Of a stretch of 64,000 nucleotides of DNA, positions 54,101 to 59,855 are shown in pieces; position 1 is the first letter of the stretch; every line of letters starts with the position of its first letter. Source of the DNA: Misgurnus anguillicaudatus (taxonomy: Eukaryota; Chordata; Actinopteri; Cypriniformes; Cobitidae); assembly GCF_027580225.2 (NCBI RefSeq), contig NC_073348.2, positions 27,951,501-28,015,500 on the forward strand. The letters are read 5' to 3'. The position numbers were made by a program, and so were the translations under genes. Below the pieces are notes generated by a model. That model saw only the letters and a program-made list of their open reading frames with translations. It did not search any database and was not told the origin of the DNA.

Positions 54101-55833
54101 TACAAACCGTGTTGGATCAGAAGAGTGTATGGTGACGGTCAATATTGCACAAGGTGAGACTGATTTCATACCCTGCTCTTATCGTACTTAAAATAGCAGT
54201 CTTAATTTCTTAAACCTGATTCTAAGGTGCTTATTGTCTTTTCCTAAGAATGTAAATAGGCTTAGCGGTTACATCCTGGAGCCCGGTTCTTGAGCTCTAG
54301 TAACTCTATTAGTTTTGCACTGTACACGCACCTCTCTGTTCCAAAGGTAATAAACCTGTGAACCTCAATAAATCTCTAAACCTTAATCTCTCCATGCGTT
54401 CCTCCTGTAGCTCCCAACACAGCGGGTATCATCGCCGGCTCTGTAATCTCTGTCCTGTTGGCTCTCTTACTTCTCGCCCTTTTACTCTTCTGCTGCTGTC
54501 GTGCCCGCAATAAGAAGAAGTACGAGAAAGAGATCGCCTATGAGATCAGGTACTGTAATGACACCTTACTTTTGTCTTACTCTTCACACTTTATTTAAGG
54601 TTAAGTGTTGTTTTCTTTTAATATGAATGCACTTTTATTTCATCTGTACTGTTTTACTAGTTATTATCTGTTTTTATCAGGTGCATTGTGTACATTTTTA
54701 GAAGGATTTTGACAGAAATGCAATTTAATATACATTTTTGGGGTGCACCGCTAAATACCTCACACAAGTATTGGTATAAACATGTGTGGGGTTTTGGAGC
54801 GTAAACATTTAGTCTTCCTCACCGTCTCCATGTCTGTACGTTTTTGTCTTTCTCTATCCAATCACAATTGCTCAAATAAATTTGATGACCAGCAAAACTA
54901 ATGGTGCCATCACCCTTATCCTCTCATCTCCTCTTTCAAAATGAAAAGGCTGGTGTAATCAATTCTGTGCATTTGTTTGTTCAGTCGATTCCTGCTCTGT
55001 CAATGCCCCCACCATCTCCCCCAGTCTATTGAAATAGCATTCCTCTCTGTGAAGGGGAAGGCCGTGGGTCATGCCCCCCTTGGACCCCTGGCAGCGGACA
55101 GGCGGTCTGGGAGCCTCGCGCTGCATCACCCAAGCCGTAACAAAGAGGATTACCCAAATAAGCCAGCTTCTCTCAGTGACCCCGCTGTCTGTCTCTCTCT
55201 CCCCCTGTGCGCTGCTTCATAATGGATTATTGTTGCTGATTACTTGTTAATTTAAAGGATGGGGGTTGAGTAGGACATGGGGGAGAAACACTGACTGCAT
55301 TGGGAATCTTTGCATTTTTTATTTTCCCAATCTGGAGTGCCAGAACAAGCCAAGCGAATCTTGACTTTGTTCAAGCATGCTTGGCCCTGTTGTTTCCAAT
55401 TTTTGTCTCTGTCAAGGTGCAAGCAGAGTGTTTGGATGGGTTTGACCTGTCTACACTGATTTTTTTCTGTTTGAAAATCTCCTAGTGTTATAGCCTTCTG
55501 TATTTTAAAAAAACCTTAAACTTTATCTTCCACAGAGAGGATGTTCCTCCTCCGAAAAGCCGTATTTCTACCGCACGCAGCTTCACTGTGGGTAGCCAAC
55601 GTTCCTCTCTGGGCTCCATGTCTCCATCCAACCTTCACGAGTACACCTCTCACGGCAAGTCTCAATATGACAAGATACCCTCGGATGAATACGAAAGGCC
55701 ACCTAGCCACGCCCCTGTTACCCCACCCAGCAGAATGTCTGTTCCCAGCAGAATGGGTGCTCCCAACCTTAGTCGCATGGGGGCCGTCCCTGTCATGATC
55801 CCTGCCCAGAACAGGGATGGGTCCATTGTGTAG
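16070..55833 (+). CDS. cxadr: Coxsackievirus and adenovirus receptor homologue, complete
   Basis: Single-pass tight-junction adhesion protein of the CTX/CAR immunoglobulin family; in mammals it mediates homophilic contacts, matters for heart development and is bound by some viruses. Exons 16070-16121, 39825-39994, 46206-46410, 53787-53942, 54034-54153, 54411-54549 and 55536-55833 join in frame (1140 bases, 379 residues; human 365). In order: signal peptide (about 1-20), V-type Ig (Cys45-Cys124), C2-type Ig (Cys166-Cys215 plus the family's extra pair Cys150-Cys226), one N-glycosylation sequon (Asn204-Ala-Thr), membrane segment (about 239-261), Cys262-264 as possible palmitoylation sites, basic tail and a C-terminal SIV PDZ ligand. 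The D1 sequon of human CAR is not present. Every intron is GT-AG. Confidence 0.97.
16675..17013. mobile_element. TTAA-target foldback MITE (GATAGTTCACCC type)
   Basis: Ends TTAAAGTGATAGTTCACCC and GTGAACTATCCCTTTAA are inverted, with TTAA at both borders. The middle is also palindromic: CCCCATTCACTTCCATAG (near 16820) faces CTATGGAGTGAATGGGG (near 16851). A very common cyprinid repeat with no coding capacity. Truncated relatives occur at 23244-23335 and 47030-47072. Confidence 0.85.
17014..21285. other. Intron 1 block, nothing recognised
   Basis: About 4.3 kb of AT-rich intronic DNA without recognised repeats, exons or RNA genes. Open frames at 17513, 18785, 19491 and 19751 are short and carry no domain. 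Confidence 0.35.
21286..22059. mobile_element. CAGGGTTTCCCGCAG element, copy 1
   Basis: A 774-bp element with ends CAGGATTTCCCGCAG and CTGCGGGAAACCCTG. It shares most of its length, in the same orientation, with the copy at 29082-29864. The terminal CAGGG and short size suggest a non-autonomous hAT element. No good target duplication was seen around this copy. It lacks about 35 bp present in copy 2 near 29525-29565. Confidence 0.8.
22060..23369. other. Intron 1 block with a truncated MITE
   Basis: Mostly featureless. GT-rich low complexity lies near 22160-22250. Positions 23244-23335 match the left part of the GATAGTTCACCC-type MITE (GGGATAGGTCACCCAAAAAT, then CATTCCACACCCATATGAC). Confidence 0.45.
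23370..23803. mobile_element. MITE with 25-bp inverted ends
   Basis: The left end TAAAGCCCGGAATACACTGC and right end (complement) TAAAGCCAGGAATACACGGC agree at all but two positions and continue into CACGATT. The 434-bp interior is CpG-rich and noncoding. The end sequence and TA-rich border suggest a Harbinger-like element, but the superfamily is not certain. Confidence 0.75.
24071..24152. repeat. CA/TG microsatellite
   Basis: A short AT run followed by an uninterrupted (CA)n tract of about 74 bases. It should be length-polymorphic. The poly-Thr-His and poly-Val-Cys frames across it are artefacts. Confidence 0.97.
24153..27158. other. Intron 1 block, nothing recognised
   Basis: AT-rich intronic sequence. 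Around 25070-25330 the words CATTGACTTCCATTC and GTGTGACCACCCTTTAAAG suggest a decayed TTAA-type repeat, but the ends cannot be matched. A T run lies near 26190. Confidence 0.35.
27159..27473. mobile_element. MITE with TTTAAAGCCTGGAGTAT ends
   Basis: The left end TTTAAAGCCTGGAGTAT pairs with the right end ATACTTCAGCCTTAAAA. The ~315-bp interior is rich in CGTAC and ACGCA words and carries only chance frames. Family not assigned. Confidence 0.65.
28173..28455 (+). mobile_element. tRNA-derived SINE
   Basis: An RNA polymerase III promoter is visible: an A-box-like TGGCTCAGTGG (28187-28197) and the B box GGTTCAATCC (28232-28241). The body GAGGTGTCCTTGAGCAAGACACC and the 3' part TTGTAAAGCGCTTTGGATGG...GGTATATAAATTCAGTCCATT match a SINE family widespread in teleosts. 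Not a functional tRNA gene: no acceptor stem or anticodon arm is complete. Confidence 0.88.
28456..29081. other. Intron 1 block, nothing recognised
   Basis: AT-rich intronic DNA between the SINE and the second CAGGGTTTCCCGCAG-type element. No exon or repeat recognised. Confidence 0.35.
29082..29864. mobile_element. CAGGGTTTCCCGCAG element, copy 2
   Basis: A 783-bp relative of the element at 21286-22059, in the same orientation, with ends CAGGGTTTTCTGCAG and TGCGGGAAACCCTG. Flanks CTGGTA and CTAGTA may be a decayed target duplication. It keeps an extra segment (ACAGGCACGTGCAACC near 29529) missing from copy 1. Confidence 0.8.
29865..31060. other. Intron 1 block, nothing recognised
   Basis: Intronic DNA with a CTTT-rich patch near 29927-29955. 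No exon, RNA gene or transposon end recognised. Confidence 0.35.
31410..32244 (+). pseudogene. Exon-like frame in the unassigned element, broken
   Basis: After removal of the insertion at 31459-31980, an ATG at 31410 opens a frame starting [17 protein letters not shown], with a basic patch that could be a nuclear signal. A stop codon interrupts it near 32092-32095; beyond it the frame resumes with [19 protein letters not shown] and ends before a GTAAGT donor-like site at 32245. The copy at 49586-49819 (minus strand) shares this frame and differs here by an in-frame 21-base indel. No known domain is recognised. It may be the first exon of the parent element's gene. Confidence 0.45.
31459..31972. 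mobile_element. hAT-like element nested in copy 1
   Basis: A 514-bp insertion with ends AGTAGTGATAGACCGATAT and ATATCGGTCGATCCCT, flanked by perfect 8-bp duplications AAACGTAA (31451-31458 and 31973-31980). The uninterrupted copy at 48262-50159 has a single AAACGTAA-type site (reverse strand, near 49770), giving the empty site directly. The interior carries many ATCGGC words near both ends, typical of subterminal transposase-binding repeats. Noncoding. Confidence 0.9.
32619..33544. other. Intron 1 block, nothing recognised
   Basis: Intronic DNA with a small hairpin (CTCCTATCTCTGATAGGAG near 33301). No exon or repeat recognised. Confidence 0.35.
33545..33935. mobile_element. Inverted-repeat MITE
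   Basis: The left arm (GCAGCTGGGTTGCCGGTGAT, near 33572) pairs with the right arm (TACCGGCAACCCAGCTGC, near 33898), and the pairing extends through TTTAAATTTATGTT/AACATAAATTTAAA. An ACTGTAAAAAA stretch lies just before the left arm, as in many cyprinid MITEs. Noncoding. Confidence 0.72.
33936..36090. other. Intron 1 block with a possible hAT fragment
   Basis: Mostly unique-looking. AGGGTTGTGTATCGGCAAGA at 34827-34846 resembles the end of a common fish hAT repeat but has no partner end. A purine-rich tract (GAGGAACAAAGAGAGAAAGG) lies near 35638. Confidence 0.35.
36091..36258. mobile_element. Short hAT-like MITE
   Basis: The ends CAGTGGTCTTCAAC and GTTGGAGACCCCTG are inverted. Flanks CCCGAGAG and CCCTATAG agree at 6 of 8 positions, consistent with a decayed 8-bp target duplication. 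168 bp, noncoding. Confidence 0.72.
36259..38634. other. Intron 1 block rich in TAAT cores
   Basis: No exon or transposon recognised. Two stretches (about 36530-36790 and 37240-37430) have complex sequence with many TTAAT/TAATTA/ATTAAT words (homeodomain-type cores) and no repeat features, which is how conserved noncoding enhancers often look. This is a weak, composition-based suggestion. Confidence 0.25.
38635..39024. mobile_element. TTAA-target MITE (GGTGCAGTGTGTAA type)
   Basis: Ends TTAAAGGTGCAGTGTGTAA and TTTACACACTGCACCTTTAA, with TTAA at both borders. Widespread in teleosts. The right-hand TTAA is shared with the next element. A truncated relative is at 54679-54740. Confidence 0.85.
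39021..39547. mobile_element. TTAA-target foldback MITE (GGAAAACACC type), copy 1
   Basis: Starts TTAAAGGAAAACACCACCG and ends CGGTGGTGTTTTCCTTTAC (TTAA mutated to TTAC). Long inverted arms run inward: AATATTTTACTATGTTCTTA pairs with TAAGAACATAGTAAAATATT exactly. A second copy is at 58827-59482. Confidence 0.85.
39548..39824 (+). other. cxadr: End of cxadr intron 1
   Basis: Non-repetitive intronic DNA ending in a pyrimidine-rich acceptor (GTCTCTGTGTGTCTCAG). Confidence 0.6.
39825..39994 (+). CDS. cxadr: cxadr exon 2: first half of Ig domain 1
   Basis: 170 bases encoding residues 18-74. It begins after TCAG with GT completing a glycine codon and ends GAAAAAGTG before donor GTGAGT. It carries the mature N-terminus ([19 protein letters not shown]), the first Ig cysteine (LDCQF, Cys45) and the family's GPLDIEW core with the Ig tryptophan (Trp61). 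Phase 0 at the 3' end. Confidence 0.97.
41441..41651. mobile_element. Foldback MITE with internal GTAC words
   Basis: The ends CACTGTCAAAAATTAAGGTAC and complement CACTCTCAGAAATAAAGGTGC pair. Inner CTGTCACTGGGGCAGTA pairs with TACTGTCCCAGTGACA. Several GTACTAATATG/AATATGTACC words lie inside. Relatives occur at 10288-10450 and 58541-59855. Confidence 0.75.
42540..43242. mobile_element. ~700-bp foldback MITE (GGGACACTCCACTT type)
   Basis: Begins TTAAAGGGACACTCCACTT and ends AAGTGGAGTGTCCTTATAAAG. The arms pair over nearly the full length (GGATTATGCTAAG with CTTAGCATAATCC; GAGGCGCAATGATATTACGC with GCGTAATATTATTGTGCCTC), so a single strand could fold into a very long hairpin. Right border TTAA is mutated. 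Confidence 0.85.
44827..45426. mobile_element. MITE with GGGGACGTTAACAC ends
   Basis: The left end AGGGGACGTTAACAC faces the right end GTGTAAACGTGCCCTTA about 600 bp away. The interior is noncoding. The pairing is imperfect and the family is not assigned. Confidence 0.5.
45427..46205. other. Intron 2 end: mosaic of repeat pieces
   Basis: TTAAGCCTGATTTATGG at 45473 resembles the end of a common cyprinid MITE, with a possible partner GGAAGTATAATG near 46083 that has diverged. GATCGATCGTCCGATGATGC near 45921 and CGTCGTTGTCC-type words indicate further fragments. No exon before 46206. Confidence 0.35.
46206..46410 (+). CDS. cxadr: cxadr exon 3: second half of Ig domain 1
   Basis: 205 bases, residues 75-142 plus one base. 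Starts after GTCAG with [10 protein letters not shown] and ends GTCATGG before GTGAGT. Contains DTGTYQCKV with the second Ig cysteine (Cys124) and the tyrosine-corner motif. The human D1 glycosylation site (an NxT in this strand) is replaced by Asn110-Ile-Met, so no sequon is present here. Confidence 0.97.
47030..47072. repeat. Truncated end of a GATAGTTCACCC-type MITE
   Basis: TTTTTATTTTTGGGTGAGCT followed by GTCCCTTCAAAA resembles the right end of the element at 16675-17013. No partner end is nearby. Confidence 0.45.
47378..47827. mobile_element. hAT-like element (CAGTGTTGGGG ends)
   Basis: The ends CAGTGTTGGGGAAAGTTAC and GTAATGCGTTACCACCAACACTG are inverted. Flanks CGAATAAG (47370-47377) and CAAATAAG (47828-47835) form an 8-bp duplication with one mismatch. 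GTTAC/GTAAC words are dense below both ends. A very common teleost repeat with no coding capacity. Confidence 0.88.
48519..49399 (-). mobile_element. Transposon nested in copy 2, with helicase exon remnant
   Basis: An 881-bp insertion with ends TAGCCTGACGTTGCCA and complement TAGCCTGGGTGCCA, flanked by ATAAATCTA on both sides (48510-48518 and 49400-49408). Copy 1 of the host element has one such site (reverse strand, near 32363), which confirms the insertion point. The 9-bp duplication is longer than the 8 bp of hAT and would fit a Mutator-like element, but this is only an inference. On its minus strand it keeps a promoter-like stretch (CCAATCAAAT and GGGCGGGCTTTATA, 49255-49290) and a broken helicase exon. 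Confidence 0.82.
48845..49194 (-). pseudogene. RecQ-like helicase N-terminal fragment, broken
   Basis: Two overlapping minus-strand frames (49194-48988 and 49057-48845) read as one helicase joined by a frameshift near 49050. The first starts [20 protein letters not shown] and keeps LFGKSW, a remnant of the Walker A loop. The second has [26 protein letters not shown] and [11 protein letters not shown], where DEVH is the DExH Walker B box. The pattern matches RecQ-type helicase genes seen in fish and corals, often tied to transposons. The segment between motifs I and Ia is deleted, so no active enzyme is possible. Family assignment is from motif recognition only. Confidence 0.72.
50168..50450. 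repeat. 18-bp tandem array
   Basis: About 14 near-perfect copies of GTGTCTAAGTCTAGGTCT, beginning only a few bases after the end of the interrupted element copy 2 and grading into GTGTCT repeats. Because 18 is a multiple of 3, all frames stay open and give Ser-Arg-Lys or Leu-Gly-Cys repeats; these are not genes. Confidence 0.95.
50451..52234. other. Intron 3 block, nothing recognised
   Basis: Intronic DNA without recognised repeats or exons. 51330-51720 is pyrimidine-rich and yields long overlapping frames on both strands without domains. Confidence 0.35.
52235..52800. repeat. Truncated TTAA-type MITE and following repeat
   Basis: TTAAAGGAATAGTCTACTCA starts at 52235 and continues with AGCATTTAGCTTAGCCCCATTCATT, shared with the elements at 39021 and 58827. 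No matching right end follows. From about 52680, TCACGTTTGGTATCAACTTGG looks like a different repeat fragment. Confidence 0.6.
53061..53372. mobile_element. MITE with TTATTACACGGCT ends
   Basis: The ends TTATTACACGGCT and AGCCGTGTAATAA are perfect inverted repeats 312 bp apart overall. CTTGATTCTGATTGGTCAGTTG lies below the left end, a common cyprinid repeat word. The internal frame (52929-53309) is chance. Confidence 0.78.
53787..53942 (+). CDS. cxadr: cxadr exon 4: first half of Ig domain 2
   Basis: 156 bases, residues 143-194 plus one base. Begins TTCGCCC after CCTCAG; joined to exon 3 it reads [12 protein letters not shown]. Contains Cys150, Cys166 and the Ig tryptophan in LQYVWDR. Ends ATATTTG before GTAAGT. 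Confidence 0.97.
54034..54153 (+). CDS. cxadr: cxadr exon 5: second half of Ig domain 2
   Basis: 120 bases, residues 195-234 plus one base, preceded by TTCGCAG after an intron of only 91 bases. Reads [20 protein letters not shown] and on through Cys215 and Cys226. Asn204-Ala-Thr is the only sequon recognised in the Ig domains. Ends GCACAAG before GTGAGA. Confidence 0.96.
54411..54549 (+). CDS. cxadr: cxadr exon 6: membrane segment
   Basis: 139 bases after CTCCTGTAG. Encodes the stalk APNTAG, a strongly hydrophobic segment rich in Leu and Ile (about residues 239-261), Cys262-264, which may be palmitoylated as in mammalian CAR, and a basic stop-transfer stretch [11 protein letters not shown]. 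Ends GAGATCAG before GTACTG. Too short to appear as a long frame; placed by splice sites, phase and homology. Confidence 0.95.
54550..55535 (+). other. cxadr: cxadr intron 6
   Basis: 986-bp GT-AG intron. 54679-54740 is a truncated relative of the MITE at 38635 (GTGCATTGTGTACATTTTTA, GACAGAAATGCAA). 54990-55215 is GC-richer and complex without repeat features; it could be a conserved noncoding piece, which is only a guess. Confidence 0.6.
55536..55833 (+). CDS. cxadr: cxadr exon 7: cytoplasmic tail and stop
   Basis: 298 bases from A55536 (after CCACAG) to the TAG at 55831-55833. The tail begins [17 protein letters not shown], contains [17 protein letters not shown] and ends [20 protein letters not shown] plus GSIV. 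The last three residues SIV are a type I PDZ ligand that in mammals binds junction scaffolds such as ZO-1 and MAGI-1. The alternative C-terminal exon (TVV ending) known in mammals was not recognised downstream. Confidence 0.97.
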
Positions 55834-56964
55834 AGCTGAACGGGTATCAGTCCCAGCGCTGCCAGTTTGACTCTCACTGTTCTATTCATTGTTTTACTGG
55901 AATCTGTGATGGAGCGAATGAAAATGCAGGTTACGAACTCAGTGGTACATCTCTAATAATACAATTTGACTTCCAGAACTTCAACAACAAAAACTTATGG
56001 TGATTGTTTCACCTACTTCTGTTTTGTTTTGTAAATAATACGGTGCATGTTTTTTTTGTTAAGGTGGCCATATCTACTACATTATTATATAAATGCACTT
56101 GAATTGTTTGCCTATGAAATGTTCTGCAGAGGTTAAATGAATCTAAATGTGACTCATAGTTTATTATTTTACATAAGATCTCCCAAGCTATTATACGATA
56201 TCTTTTTATTAATCACTCAAAATATGGATGATATGGTTTTTGATTATTAAAGTGATGTGTATATATGAATTTAAACTTTTGGGAAAATGAGAATACTGTG
56301 ATTTTAACCTGCTTTGCTTTTTCGTGAACATTAGCAGGGCTTCACGGCGATTAGTGCATTGGTCGTTTCCTTATTCGTAAATTGCCTTCCACTTCCCCCA
56401 CTTAAAAAAAAACAAAACCCTTTCATTTTATTGCAAAGGACTGGCTGGGTGGTAAAATACGGTTCATTGAACAATCAGACTTGGGTAACTTACAGAACCC
56501 CAGTTCGTCTCAAATCTGCCCTGCCCCTAGTTACTGCTTCAGACAGATGCCCAGATGTCTCTTATTAATGCGCTGGTTTAAATAAGATCTTAAACCTGCA
56601 TTTGATTTGGACGTCAGCTTATACCCTCTTAAAAAACACAAAGCTTTGAAACTAATTTGTAGTTTAAAGTGTTGTCTATAGATGAAGGACATGTATTATA
56701 TTAATAAATTGAAGGATTGGTTAACATTAATGTAAGCCACTGAATGTTGTTCATAGAATTATACTTTTGATAAGTTGTGTGATTTGTGTAGTTTGAGTTT
56801 GATAAGGTTTGAAATAATAACTATCATCATAATGCCCAACTGTGTAGATAAAACATCAGACTTTTCAGTCATTGGTTTTTATTGTAATTTATTTTACCTT
56901 GCAGGGTTACCCCATTGTTCCCCACTGTGCCTTTTTTAACTTTGGGTTTAATGAATTGGTCACA

Positions 56965-57166
56965 CACACTAAAAAGTTATTAATTCAATTTACTAAATTT
57001 TTTTAAGGTAAGTGGTTGCAATCGATTTATTTTAGCTACATTTAAACAAAATAAATTAGAAAAATAAAATAAAAAACGTTTGTTGAAATGTAGCTTAAAT
57101 ACATTTATTGCAACCACCTTAAAAAAATTAAGTAAATTGAATGAATCATTTTTTTCAATGAGTGTA
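56965..57166. mobile_element. Palindromic MITE in or after the cxadr 3' UTR
   Basis: The left half (ACACTAAAAAGTTATTAATTC, AATTTACT, GGTTGCAATCGATTTATT, AGCTACATTT) is mirrored by the right half (AAATGTAGCT, AATACATTTATTGCAACC, AGTAAATT, TTCAATGAGTGT). A ~200-bp hairpin-forming element. If transcribed it would fold within the 3' UTR. Confidence 0.8.
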
Positions 57167-58084
57167 GGTTTATCAGATGTGAAGGTAAATAATAAATGAA
57201 CAAACATGATTTTTCATATAAATAATAAATTTGGTAACAACATTGAACACCATCTGACTGGCAAAATATTACTTATAGTTGTTATTAATAGCGATATAGT
57301 GATTTTTATTTTGTTTTTTTGGAAGATGCTCATGTTCTCAGTACTCATGCACGGGTGTGTGTGTATGCTGTCAACTATATACTGTGTCTATAAATACATG
57401 TCACTGTTGTACACAAATAGCAGCCGCTTATATCATCTGCATTGTCCTGACCTGGTTCTTGTTGAATGTGTAAATATATGTTATGTAATGTAATTAATTT
57501 TGGGTCTGATTGATTAATTGCATTTGTATTCACGTCTGAATACAGTGAAGAATGAGAGGGTGATTGGGTTAATCATTCACCATCTGGATATGGTATTATT
57601 AACATTTATTATTAAGTTACCATGACCTAAAATCTGTTTTCTTTGGGCTTTTATTTATTTTGACTCGAATTAAAGAAATGCTGTTCCAGGATCAGTTGAA
57701 CATGAAGACTAGTGTAAACATGGCAATCTGATCCTTTATCAGCAAACTTTACTGCAATTCCCTTGAACTGAATGATCTGTGTTCAGTTTGGCTAGAGCCC
57801 ATTCTGTATTTCATTGTAGTAGATTTTAGGCCGCTTCTCTGTACAGTGCCATTTATGAAATAGTTAACTCTTTTTTTACCTCTTAAGAGGCAACCAATGA
57901 TGTAATTGTAGCTTTTATTTTTTTTTAACAGTGTACTAACAATGCATACCATTTTTCCCACTTTTTGGTTTGCACATTATGTAAAAACCTTATTTTTCTT
58001 TATTATTATTATTTTTGTGTGCTCTGTGATGTATTTTTAAATAAAAAAAGAAACCTCTATCATTCTAAACACTTTCTGAGATGT

Positions 58085-58510
58085 TCCCTCGTATCCTCAC
58101 ACCTCATTCTCATTCCCTTCTCAGCATCTCGCTCTCTACAGGCTGCCGGTGATGTTGTTGCTTTTCGGAGTGATTAATTTTAATCTCCCGTTGATTTCCA
58201 CCTCTAACTCCAGGTGAGGCCCATTCTCTCACCGCCTAATGACCACAATTAATCAATGACCCGCAAGAGCACCGGCGGCTTTGCTGACCAAGAACAACAC
58301 AACCCGAAGCGATGGCAGTTAAAGCGAGAATCTCATCGCTCATTGCATTTAGAGCAGTGCCCTTGAGGGTGCCTTATAAAACGCACTCCCCGAGTCAGTC
58401 GGCCGAGTCATTGCCGATAACTAATTTGAAATGCGAGTTCAGCTTTTGTGCCAGTGTAAGAGAGAAAGGATACCAATTGGTGACATTGCATTGCACATTG
58501 TCTTAGCATA
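58085..58510. promoter_or_regulatory. Candidate conserved noncoding element
   Basis: About 425 bp of complex, repeat-free sequence with several homeodomain-type cores (GATTAATTTTAATC near 58171, TAATGACC and AATTAATCAATGA near 58240) and no coding domain. It stands out from AT-rich flanks. This is a composition-based suggestion with no comparative support here. Confidence 0.25.
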
Positions 58511-58540
58511 GAGTTATTGCCAAAGCAACAAATGCAGTTT

Positions 58541-59855
58541 CACACTCTCAGAAAACTAAGGAGGGGTATACCTGGAAAAAAGGTCCTAGGTATGGCCCCA
58601 GTGACTCTTGTACATTTATGTACCTTTTATTCTGAGAATGCGCAGATAATCCATTTTTAAAATTTGGTTTAAGATTTATTATTTCGTGTCCTACAAATTT
58701 TGTCTTCAAAATTTCTGCTCGATGTTTGGACCAAGTCACGCAGAATGGACTATTTTTGATACAAACTACACAAAAATGTTGCCAATTAGCCATTACCCTT
58801 TAAAAAGGTCCTAATATGGACAGTACTTAAAGGAAAACACCAGTTTTTCAATATTTTACTATGTTCTTACCTCAACTTAGATGATTTAATACATACTTAT
58901 CTTTTTTCAATGCGTGCACTTAATCTTTGTACAGTGTGTCATGAATGTGTTAGCATTTAGCCTAGCCCTATTCATTCCTTGGGATCCACACAGGGATGAA
59001 TTTAGAAGCCACCAAACACTTCCATGTTTTCGCTATTTAAAGACTGTTACACGAGTAAGTATGGTGACACAAAATAAAACATGGTGTTTTTTTTAAGCAG
59101 ATAAAAAATGAAGCTTTATTGTATGCCGGAAGAGCACCAGTTTGAAGATTTTCGGCACGCAGTAATATTGCCGGAAGTTTGTGCGAGAGGGGAGTAGTCA
59201 GGAGTGGTGAGTTTCTACATACTAAGTGCTCTTCCGCCATGCAATATAGTTTTCATTTTTTATCCGCTTAAAAAAATCGGCACGTTTTATTTTGGTGACT
59301 TCTAAATTCATGTCTGTTTGGATCTTAAGGAATGAATGGGGCTAGGCTAAATGTTAACACATTCACGACGCACTGTACAAATTTTAAGTGCACACATTGA
59401 AAAAAGATACGTATGTATTAATTTGTCTAGGTTGATGTGGGAACGTAGTGAAGTATTGAGGAGCGGTGGTGTTTTCCTTTAAGTATTTTAGTTATATTTA
59501 CTTGAGTAAAAAATTCGAAAGTACTACATACTTGGGTAAGAGTAAGAAAGTACTAGATGTTTAATGTACTTGAATATTAAATGTAAAGCAAAAACTTGTA
59601 TTTATGAAATGTAGTGGAGTAAAAATTATGGTATATGCTTTGAAATGCATGATTTCCAAAAACACTGATAAATAACAAATACTTTTAAGTAGAATGTAAA
59701 ATTCTGTTCACCGCTCGTATGTACAGATATGTAGACGTTTAGTACAAACATGCAGCTTTTAGGTACTACTATGCACTATTTGGATACAAAGCTGTAATTT
59801 TTAAAAGAGAAGCGCCCTAGTGACCGCTTTTGTACCTTTTTTTTCTGACAGTGTG
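58541..59855. mobile_element. GTAC-type MITE interrupted by a TTAA MITE
   Basis: The left end CACTCTCAGAAAACTAAGG (58543) and right end CCTTTTTTTTCTGACAGTGTG (59836-59855) resemble the element at 41441-41651, including GGTCCTAATATGGACAGTAC and TTAGTACAAACATGCAGC words. It is split by the element at 58827-59482. Extra AT-rich DNA at 59490-59710 suggests further rearrangement. Confidence 0.6.
58827..59482. mobile_element. TTAA-target foldback MITE (GGAAAACACC type), copy 2
   Basis: Starts TTAAAGGAAAACACC and ends GGTGTTTTCCTTTAA with both TTAA borders intact. Same family as 39021-39547: AATATTTTACTATGTTCTTA and GCATTTAGCCTAGCCC occur in both. 656 bp, noncoding. Confidence 0.87.

Larger units (their letters stand above)
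55834..58540 (+). other. cxadr: cxadr 3' UTR and downstream DNA
   Basis: AT-rich. Candidate poly(A) signals include AATAAA-type words near 57190 and 58039 (TTAAATAAAAAAAG); the real end is not decided. A MITE lies at 56965-57166. From about 58085 the sequence becomes complex and GC-richer. Confidence 0.5.

Noticed and set aside
55834..58540. Alternative cxadr last exon with a TVV ending
   Set aside because: No acceptor followed by a matching short tail was recognised; absence is not proven.
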